Shown: one piece after another, positions 11,583-23,500 of the stretch
Numbering within the stretch: the first letter of the stretch is position 1
Layout: each line of letters starts with the position of its first letter
Assembly (NCBI RefSeq): GCF_000003605.2
Contig: NW_003129878.1
Coordinates: forward strand, 44,179-74,742
Source of the DNA: Saccoglossus kowalevskii
Lineage: Eukaryota; Hemichordata; Enteropneusta; Harrimaniidae
Direction: 5' to 3'
DNA length: 30,564 bases
The notes under the pieces: generated by a model
What the model was told of the DNA's origin: nothing
The model's database searches: none
What the model saw: the letters and a program-made list of their open reading frames with translations, nothing else
Position numbers and translations under genes: made by a program

Positions 11583-14500
11583 AGATTCAGAGAAGTTATT
11601 GTTTTCTACCTTGTACAACCAGATCCCATTCTTTAGTATCCTCATAATCGAATGGACTCGATATAGCTGTTGTGATAATTCCCGATGGACTGATGGAAAA
11701 TCTATTGGTACTTGGATTATCGCCACTGGTTATGGCATAATTTAATTGTTCATTTACTCCGTCGTCCTCATCCCTGAAATGATAGGAATCGTGTAATATG
11801 AATTCATCTCCCCCGAACATGTTAGCCTTTCCATGTCGGAATATATACGATAGAAGTACACGTGGTTGATTTGACCTTTGTTAAATATAGGCAGCTCAGC
11901 ATGGCAATGAGGGTCATTTGACGAACAATGTACTATAGATCCAGTTACTGTATCACAATATACACATATGTCATATAGATTATAAACAAGTGAAATTTAT
12001 TAACTTGTCGCGTTCCATATTAAACTTATTGAAATGTCATTAGCTTATACACAGCAACGCTTACACTAGAGTATCGTATGAAGCAACAACATGGTCATAG
12101 ACAGACATTTGAAACATATGATAAACTATATTCTAGCAACTTACGAGCACAGAACGATGGCTACTGTTACCGAGGAACCAACGTTTTCGTACAGCTGCGT
12201 TGCGTATATTGTTGGATCGCAGAATGGAACATTGTCATTCACATCGTCAATGTATATGTCCACGATTGCATCGGAATACAGTGCGTGAGGTATAGTACCT
12301 TCGTCTATACCTCGAATAGTTAACCTATAATAGTCCGTACTCTCACGGTCAACACTCTGTTTTACTTTGATCCAACCTGGAAAATATTGAAAATATAAAA
12401 CCGTACGTCGGTATACTGTGAAACATGTCTTTTTCGTGAGCATGTCTTTCTCGCGAATTTAGCGAGAGAACTGATTCGCTAATTCAAGATGTCGCTAATG
12501 ACTTTATTGTCAATTCAAAATGGCCGCCAAACAAAGAAATCAACAATGACAAAAGAGATTCGCTAAATCAACATTTCGCAATTACGTCATTTTACCACAA
12601 TTCGCTAAAATTGCATGCCGCTTTTTCAACATGTTTTACAGTATGTAATACGCATTGTTTTAGAATACAAATAAATTTCACACTCATCGGTCATGTGACC
12701 ACTGTATAGAAATACACTCTAAAATTATAGTGATTATAGATGTACACTTGGCCTGTGAAAATTACGATACAACAGTATCTTACCAGAAGTGGAATCGATG
12801 TAGAATCTGTCTTCATCATTTCCATCAATAATGCTGTAGACAATACGTCCGTCTTCGTAGTCAGAGTCGTCACTATCCGTAGCAATGACTTGACCAACGT
12901 CAAGGGCCAATGCGGCGTCTTCGTCTATTCTAACTGCGGTTATGACAAATAATATAAATAGTGCGAATAGAAATTCATTATACATGTGAAATGATGTATT
13001 CTTGCAGTGAAAGGCTGGTTCCTTACACAGATCATATTTCGTAATATGGATACATGTGGTATTACTAGTATAATTTAGTACCCCGAAATGTGATACCCCT
13101 GGTACGCGTGATGATAATTTGGTCAGTGAATCTACGTTGTTCTGATTCCCCGTGCCATGGTAATAGCATGTCGCATTACAAATATCGTTCAGTATTCGTT
13201 CACCAGATAATGTTATATATTTTGCTTTCCAGTTTTCAGGTATATGATTATAATTATTACAACATAAACTGTGAAAATAATATTGAAATGAGTTAACAAT
13301 CAAAAATCGATCACTTCAAAGAAAACTATAATAAGAAGCTATAGTAGAGTGAAGTGTTTCTTACAGTTATATGAACCATCATCGGTAAAGGAAGGCGTGT
13401 GCTCGTTGTATGGCAGAATGTCCACTTCAACTGTTGCCGTTGCGCTTAGTGGAGACGATCCCCCGTCTTGTACACGCACAAGAAATGTATAATGTTTCGT
13501 CACTTCAAAGTTTAAGTTGGTAACGCTATTGACACGTATTTCCCCGTTGGTGTCGACGGCGAACACGGCATCACTGTTACCCGACCCGACGATAGTAAAT
13601 GTTATAACTGTGTTTGCTGGGTCGTCCTCGTCAGTTACCAGTAACTGACCAATGACAGTGTTTACTGGTGTGTTCTCTCGCACTTCGTATTCATAAGTGA
13701 CAGGATCATAAACAGGCGTGTTGTCATTTTCGTCTGAGACAGTGATGGTCATCGTTGTAGTGGAAGATCTCTGTTGCGGAACGGTTAAAGTGTCTTTGCA
13801 TTGGACGATGAATTCCAAGGCACTTGGTGTAGCTTCCCTGTCCAGAGATGATTTGACTTCAACTAAACCCGACTCTATGTCAATGGAAAAGTAATCGGTG
13901 GAGGTAAGAAGGGTGTATTCAATATTTTCCATTGTAGCGTCGTCACCTAAATCAGAATCTGTGCAATCTATATCCATGACGTCATATCCGGGACTTGAAT
14001 ATTCAGACACGGTGGTGGAATAGAGACCTGCCGTGAAGGTAGGCGCTGCTTCGTTGTACGGTGTTATCGCCACACCAACTTGTACTGTCGTCGTTCTGGC
14101 ACCTGACGTTCCAGAGTCGCTAACTTCTACATGAAGTGAATATGCCTGAGTCGTTTCAAAATCTAACGTTTTAGCCGTTTCCACCACACCAGTTGCTGTC
14201 ACTGTAAAGTCAGCATTTGGATCAGTACTAGAGATAATGTCATAAACCAACAAACTGTTGTCTCCACTGTCGGCATCGGAGCATAAGAGATTCGCAGCTA
14301 CCGTTGACACTGCATCATTCTCAGACAACGAATTAGTGTACACGCTAGGGTCGCATGTAGGATCGTTATCATTTTCATCTTCAATATTAATGGTCACAGT
14401 CACGCTAAAAATAAACAAAAATATCTTACGTTACTCGAGGCAACGCTCCTATAATAATCAATATTTCAAGTTCTTGTACTATTTTTGCCTGACTATGAAC

Positions 14501-17500
14501 TGTCAAGGCGCACCAACTCCAAAAACGACAACGCCCATATCATTGGCTTCTTTCCACAAGAATCGGACAGTTCCAACTTGGACATTATCTTTGATTTTGG
14601 TTTGTCAATGAATAAATATCAGTGTATATGTACTTTTTTAGGCAATCGACTTCACCTTTGTGGAATTGTGGAAAGTTTGTTGGATTCTCTGTAATGACAG
14701 TACCTACATTCCCAGCACTTATCTTTGCGATCGATTGGTTTATCAATTGGTTTATCTATAGTTTCCGGACAGAAATACCAAACGATATCCGCTCCTGAGA
14801 TCCTATGATTTGAATGGAACGTAATTTGAAGAAGGATATAGAAGGCGTGATTTCGGCCCCAATGAGTTTGCTCCGTGATGGTCAGGACCATGTCGGGCCC
14901 AGTCATATCAGAGGTCAACCCCGACTTTATTGAAGCCGAACGCGTTTACACAACGATTTTTGCTGTCTCGAGCCATTCATCGCCCAAATCGAACGGTTTC
15001 GCTAAAGCCGGCCATTCATAACCGGCCACGTTGAGGTTTCGGTCGAACAAATGGTTCTTAGCTGACGTGTAAACGAGTTAGTGTAATGCATTATTAACAA
15101 TATTGTTGACACATACCTGGCATCTCTAGGTACAGTGTTAGATAAATCAGTTGCGGTAACTGTCATGGTGTACATTATCGTTTCTTCGTAATCCAGTAAA
15201 TCACTTACGATGATTACTCCGGTGTTAGTCTCTATGCGAAACTTTGGCGAAGTCATTGAGTAAGAAATCTGACCATCGATATCTGAAAAATACAATAAAT
15301 TGTTAGTTCCGAGTCAATTTCCGAGTTGACCACCGAATTAGAAATGTGATTCTTACTTACTGTCGTCTTGGTCTGTGGCTACAACTTGTAAAACAGATGT
15401 ACCAACTACCGTGCTTTCAGGTATAGTGACGCTGTAGCCGGACGGTTGAGAGAATACTGGTGTTGCGTCATTCACTGGAGTGATGATAACACTTACAAAC
15501 ACGCTTGTGCTGCGCGGAGTCGAGCCCTGATCGGCGACTTCGATCACCATCGTGTACAGTTGCTCATCTTCAAGTGATTCATAGTCAATGTCGTCGTCGG
15601 TTCTTATGACCCCTGTGCTGCTGATCACGAAATCAGAATTACTGCCGCTGAGGATAGCATAGGTTAAATCGCCATTTTGTCCATCGTCCAGATCACTACA
15701 TGTAATCGTACCAATACTCGTACCAGAGGCCGTGTTCTCGGGTATCTCGTATGTATATAAATCTGGATTACAAAGTGGATCGTTGTCATTCACGTCCACT
15801 ATTGTGATCGATACGCTGATCGTAGCCGTTAGGTCGATACCCCCGTTTAGATTTCTGTCAGCGGCCTGTATTAGGAGACTGTAGCTATTAACTGTTTCTC
15901 GGTCTAAGGTTTTAACTAAGAATATATTTCCATTCGTAGAATCTATATCAAATTTTCCTGCAGAGTTCCCTGATTCGATAGTATATGATATCTGTCCATG
16001 TGCGTTCAAATCAAGATCATCGTCAGAGGCGTCCACATCAACGAGGACATCTCCCACACTCCTGTCCTCGTCGATTTCAAACGGATCAGTGTAAATCGTC
16101 GGGCTAAATACGGGCGTAAACTCATTCACTGGATACGTTGTAAGAGCAATGGGTATCACTATCGTATTTGTAGGTGAATTACCATTGTTATCAGACACTG
16201 TTACCTCTACGCTGTGATAGATTTTACTCTCGAAGTCCAGTTGTTTGGCCAACTGTAGTTCATTAGCGACAAGTTTGAAATATCCATCGCTGTTACCTGT
16301 GTGGACAACAACAACGACGACGTACAGTTATTTTACTTCTTTAAAACACACTGTATACTCATCCGATGATGTCTGAATATACTCACTTGACAACTAACTA
16401 TGACAGGAATGTTTTGGGTTTTATTGCGTACACATTTGAACAAAAATCGCCGCACACGTTTATATTTCAGTTATTATTGTTATTTTATCAACAACGACTG
16501 GCGGTCAAAGGTGCATTATGGGTATTTTGCTCGCTATAACATGTTGCTATGTACATCCTGAATAGTTTTAGCTTTAATTAATTAGGAATTCAGAGTACAT
16601 TATATTACATACTGTGACATTATATGGAATAAACATAGTTAAAATCTCGCAATTGGTACACGGTGTACATACCAGACGTGATGGAGTACGCAAAACCAGC
16701 AACTCCGTAGTCGGCATCGTCTGTATCTGTACACGTTATCGTCGCTACAACAAAATCAGTGCCTTCGTCTTCGGCGATTGTTTCACTGAAGAACGCCGGG
16801 CTACATTCAGGGTATTTGTCATTAATATCACTGATTGTCACTTGCACTGTGGTCGTATCAGATAAAGCCGGGCTTCCTCCGTCTTGAACTTTCACTAAGA
16901 GATCATACGATGAGTGTGTTTCTCTGTCCAATGGAGCTTTAACTGATATGGCGCCAGACGACGGGTCAATCTGAAACTGTCCATCCGGGTCGCCGTTGGT
17001 AACTGTGTATCTATAGCAAAGAATATTGAAAATACTAAACACTCAAGCAAGACATCACATAGTCAACCGCGTATGCGCACGAGATTGAACTACGTGATAT
17101 TATCAGGCGAGAACGGAAATACAAAATATAAAAATGCTTAGACAAAAGTAGAGGAATGTAGTATACCTATGAGAACGCCCAACGTCTTGCTCATGGCTAC
17201 GTTACGAACCATATATGACATTGTAACTATAGAACAAAACATTCATACTCACGTGAGAATGCCGTGGATATGATCATTTCTATCATTATCAACAGCACCA
17301 ACAGTTACAAACACATCCCCCACACTAAACTCTTCGCTAATAGTTTCACTGTATAGATCTTGGTCGAAATCAGGAGTGTATTCATTGACGGCGTTTACTT
17401 CGATGCTTATAGGAATAGTGGTCGTCTTTCGCAGGTTTGCGTCAGCAGAGTTGTCTCTTGCAAAAACAGTCAGAATATACGTTGTCTCCCCTGTAAGTCA

Positions 17501-20500
17501 AACATACATACATACAAAACATATAATTATTGGTGTTCCACGAAGTGACAATGAAGCGTACTAATAATAAATTATTGAGTAGTTTTCTAAATAACGTAGA
17601 AATCATAAAACGATGACATACCTGAATCAAAATCTACCGCCGTATCAAGCGTGAGACTACCCGTGCCACTGATAACGAATTTACTCGAAGGCGTTTGGGT
17701 TAAATCGAAAAGTACAGTTCCGTCGACACTACTATCGTCATCCGTACACGTGATTTTCACAACCTGACAATGGTAAACACAAAATAATATGGAGTTGTTA
17801 AGTGTCAGTGCTCATAGTCCCGGGGCAGTGCTACACTCATTGAGTTGTTAAAGCGGGGAGTCGTCACCTACGCATAGTGCCATAGTGTGTCATTGTTTAC
17901 AAACAAGCGTCTACCCAAGAGCCTCTGCGTTCTTAGCGTGTGTTGTTATCATCGCCTGGGACTCAATTCTCGCGCGTGCGCACGTGACGACCCTCGCGCT
18001 TTAAGGAATTACGTAAATAGGGCATAAGGCCAGTATTTGACATCTCATAGGCGACAATGCTAACGCTTGATTGCATACCATAACACCAAAACATTGTTGA
18101 GTCAAACTGCCCACAATTAATTCTATTCCAGTTATTCATAGAATGTGCTCAAAAGCAATACATTTCCGAAATCGGAAAGTTAGCGGAAACCAAAGCATAT
18201 CGTCTAAACACATGTATGTCAGATCACAGACACCAGCGACTTTCAATTGACCTGATCTAAATATATAAATTACTCTTTGTGTGGTGTTTATTCGATTAGA
18301 CGCTTTATATTGTGCGTAGTTCATTATTTCAACAAAGAAACTCTCTTGTGCTTATTGATGAAACAATTTTTCACAAGAGGTGAATATCACTAGTAAACAT
18401 TTATACACACATATTCGATATTGCCTCTTGCAGATATCTCACATTATAGAGATGTCGTAAATATCACATGGAGATATCTCACATTATATAGATGCCGTGA
18501 ATATCACATGCAGATATCTCACATTATAGAGATGTCGTAAATATCACATGGAGATATCATGCATTATAGAAATGTCGTAAATATCATATGCCGATATCTC
18601 ACATTATAGAGATGTCGTAAATATCGCATGGATATAATCATGCATTATGGAAATGTCGTAAATATCACATGCAGATATTTCACATTATAGGGATGTCGTA
18701 AATATCACATGGAGATATCACGCATTATAGAAATGTCGTAAATATCACATGCAGATATCTCACATTATAGAGGTGTCGTAAATATCGCATGGAGATATCA
18801 TGCATTATAGAAATGTCGTAAATATCACACACAGAAATCTCACATTATAGAGATGCTGTAAATATCACATGGAAATATCATGCATTATAGAAATGTCGTA
18901 AATATCACATGCAGAAATCTCACATTATATAGATGTCGTAAATATCACATGGAGATATCACGCATTATAGAAATGTCGTAAATATCACATGCAGAAATCT
19001 CACATTATAGAGATGTCGTAAATATCACATGGAGATATCATGCATTATAGACATGTCGTAAATATCACATGCAGATATTTCACATTATAGAGATGTCGTA
19101 AATATCACATGGAGATATCATGCATTATAGAAATGTCGTAAATATCACATGCAGATATCATGCATTTTAGAGATGCCGTAAATATCACATGCAGATATCA
19201 TGCATTATAGAAATGTCGTAAATATCACATGCAGATATCTCACATTATATAGATGTCGTAAATATTACAAGGAGCTATCATGCAATATGGAAATGTCATA
19301 AATATCACATGCAGATATCTCACATTATAGAGATGTCGTAAATATCGCATGGAGATATCATGCATTATAGAAATGTCATAAATATCACATGCAGATATCT
19401 CACATTAAATAGATGTCCTAAATATCACAAGGAGCTATAATGCATTATGGAAATGTCATAAATGTCACATGCAGATATCTCACATTATAGAGATGTCGTA
19501 AATATCACAAGGAGCTATCATGCATTATGGAAATGTCATAAATATCACATGCAGATATCTCACATTATAGAGATGTCGTAAATATCGCATGGAGATATGC
19601 ATTATAGAAATGTCATAAATATCACATGCAGATATCTCACATTATATATATGTCGTAAATATCACAAGGAGCTATCATGCATTATATAAATGTCATAAAT
19701 ATCACATGCAGATATATCACATTATAGAGATGTCGTAAATATCGCATGGAGATATCATGCATTATAGAAATGTCGTAAATATCACATGCAGATATCATGC
19801 ATTTTAGAGATGTCGTAAATACCACATGCAGATATCATGCATTATAGAGATGTCGTAAATATCACATGGAGATATCTCACATTATAGAGATGTCGTAAAT
19901 ATCACATGGAGATATCATGCATTATAGAGATGTCGTAAATATCACATGTAGATATCTCACATTATAGAGATGTCGTAAATATCACATGTAGATATCTCAC
20001 ATTATAGAGATGTCGTAAATATCACATGGAGATATCTCACATTATAGAGATGTCGTAAATATCACATGGAGATATCTCACATTATAGAGATGTCGTAAAT
20101 ATCACACGGAAGTGTCATGCATTATAGAGATGTCGAAAATATCAAATGGAGGTATTTTACGTTAGAGAGATATCGAACATGTCACATGTACATATTTCGC
20201 AATATAGAGTTGTCAAAAATATCACATGTAGATGTCATGCATTATAGAGATGTAAATAACACATGGAGGTGTCAAGCATTATAGAGATGTCGAAAATATC
20301 AAATGGAGGTATGCTACGTTAGAGAGATATCGAACATATCACATGTACGTATTTCGCAATATAAAGTTGTCAAATATATTACATGTAGATGTCATGCATT
20401 ATAGAGATGTCGTAAATATCACATGTATATATTTCGCATTATAGAGATGTCGAAAATGTCACATGGAGATATCTCACAGTATAGGGATATCAAAACATAT

Positions 20501-23500
20501 CACATGAAGGTATGTCACATTATAGAGATATAGAATTTATCACATGTATATATTACACATTATAGAGATGTTGTAAAATATCACATGGATATATCTCAAA
20601 TTATAGGGATATCGAAACATCACATGGAGGTATGTTACGTTATAGAGATATCGAACATATCACATGTATAGATTTCGCATTATAGACGTGTCAAAATATC
20701 ACATGGAGGTATGTTACGTTATAGAGATATCGAATATATCACATGTATATATTTCGCATTATAGACGTGTCAAAATATCACATGGAGGTATGTTACGTTA
20801 TAGAGATATCGAACATATCACATGTATATATTTCGCATTATAGACGTGTCAAAATATCACATGGAGGTATTGCACATTATAGAGATGTTGAAACATATCA
20901 CATATATTTCGCAGTATAGAGGTGTCGAAAAATATCACACGAGGTATCTCACATTATAGTGATATAAAAAATATCACGTAAAAGTTGACATGAATGTATT
21001 TCATATTACAGAGATATCGAACATGTCATACGAATGTATCTCACATTATAAATTTATCGAAACATAACACCTGACTGTATGTCACATTCGAGAGATATCA
21101 ACAATTTTCACATGAAATGTATTTCATATTATAGAAATATCGAACATATCACATGGATGTATCTAACATTAGAGATAAAACACATGGAGGTATCTTGCAT
21201 TTTAGAAATGTCAAAAATACCACCTGTATGCATCTGTCACCATGGGGATATCGAAAAACATGGAGATATCTCACATTATAGATATGTCGAAACATATCAC
21301 ATGAATATATCTCGCATTATATAGTTATAGAAACATATCGCATGGATCTATCCCACATTATAAAATTACCAAAACATAGCACATGAATATATCTTACATG
21401 ATTGAGATATAGCAACGTCACATGAATGTATCTCACAGTATAAATATATAGAAAAATAGGAGATATCGAAACATCTCACGTAGATATATCTCAAAGTAGA
21501 GAGATATCAAAAGATCACATGAATATATTTTACATTAAGAGATATTATGAAATATTATCCCTAAACGTGTCATACACTCGGTAATATATGTCATAATAAC
21601 TTTAAAAATAACTTACTTCACCACTTGTGGAGAACGTTTCATCAATTGACCCGCTATGCGAGGTTGGAGAGCATGCTGGGTAATTATCGTTGACATCATT
21701 AATCGACACCGTTACTGTACCGGTAGTTTCCAGTCCACCATAGTCTTCTGCCACAATGAATAAAACATAACGGGTCGTGGTTTCATAATCTAGTCCAGAC
21801 GTTACTTTGATTGTTCCTGCAAATAACCAATAATTGCTTATTTAATTCCCGTGATCATAGAGTGCGTGTGTGTGGGGTAGGGGTGCATTCAATGTAAATG
21901 CAATGAATCATGTTAACATTTTTTATCGGAACATACACACTCGGAGAAATTAATCATTGCTTGTTAGAAGAAATGCATTGTGGGAAATATATACGGACAA
22001 GTAGTGTATTAGGTCACGTGACTCGTCATGTGGATTCTAGCTTACCTGTAGAAGAATCGATACCAAATGGTACATTGGCTGGAGAGTCTATTCGATGACG
22101 TATTATACCGTGTATGTGATCACTGAGATCATCATCACTTGCACTCATGATTGTCACCTGGTAACCATTCGTTGCGTCTTCATCCACATACACCGTGACG
22201 TCAGAACTAGATGTGAATGACGGGGAATATTCATTGATGGGTCCAACCTTAACTGTGACTATGACGGTTGTTGACAGGCGATTGGCTGTTGTAGGATCAT
22301 TGTCTCGTACCTACGATATGATCACAAACAAATACGAATGGAGATTACATTGAGTATTTCAAACAGAACAACGAACTATTAAAAAGATAATTATTCGTTA
22401 AACTTACAATGATATTTAATTTATATTCCTGCGTCCCGGACTCATAATCTAGAGTTTGTCCGTTAGCGAGCGTCACACCACCGTCTGTTTGATCCATCGT
22501 GAATTCAGTCACCGAAGGCGATATGGTATAAACTAAATCACCGAAATTTGAAGAATCTGCATCCTCGCAGTCCAGAGTTACAAACTTTGTGTTTGACACA
22601 GTGTCCTCATACACAGTTACAGTATACAGGTACACAGCACACGATGGAACGATGTCATTAACATCCGTGATAGTCACGGACACTGACTGTGTTTGAGACT
22701 GTGCCGGATCACCGCCGTCTACAGCACGGATGACCAGGCTGTAATACTTGTTACTTCCCATTGTGTCGTAGTCGATTTCTTTTTTAATGCGGATGACTCC
22801 TGAAGACGGGTCAATTTCAAACGATTCATGAGTGTCGCCACTGATTAATAAGTACGATACCTCACCGTCTGTACCCCTGTCACCGTCGTCAGCATGTATC
22901 GTCACCACCGATGTGCCGACACTCAGTTGTTCAGGAATCTGAAAGGAAAGCAATTTTACCGGTAATTGAGTACTGATGGCAATTATCGGCGTCCGTAACT
23001 AGGATAAGGCACAGTTATTTGGTTAAAGCATGGAAGGTACTAACGTTAGTACCTTCTATGGTTAAAGTGACGACGACGGGTACTCTGACATATCTTTATA
23101 AAACACACATCGACGTGATAGGGATATTTAGTGTCGTTTTAAGATTTCAGACGAACTAATGTCAGCTCATGAACAAATTTTAATATAAAGGCGCGCAAAT
23201 AACTGGTTTTCAAATGTCACAATATATATATTCGTAAAAAATACGCGAAAGTCTTTCGAAATCACTCAATCTATACAACTTTCGATAGATCGCTATTGTC
23301 TCAAACTATGCATGAACTATCCACATATAACACGACGTCGCAGATACAGATAAGGTATCCAATGGAGCAGTTACGGCGCAGGTGAATTTTAACAAAGTAC
23401 TTACACTGACAGGATTAGGGTCGGGGTTAATGAAAGTGGGTGTATCCTCATTAATTCCGGTGATCTCCACTTGTACGACAGCAGTGCCTGACAACCCGGC

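Noticed and set aside
12934-13303. Intron 18 is open in frame with exon 19 for about 120 codons, with a hydrophobic end
   Set aside because: The translation has no EC motifs; the hydrophobic end is the polypyrimidine tract before a good acceptor; exons 18 and 19 join perfectly in phase without it.
21079-21324. Plus-strand open frame of 81 codons
   Set aside because: Lies in the decayed satellite; it is translated repeat sequence.
18430-21550. CRISPR-like appearance of regular repeats
   Set aside because: Units are directly adjacent 40-mers without unique spacers, in an animal intron; it is a satellite.
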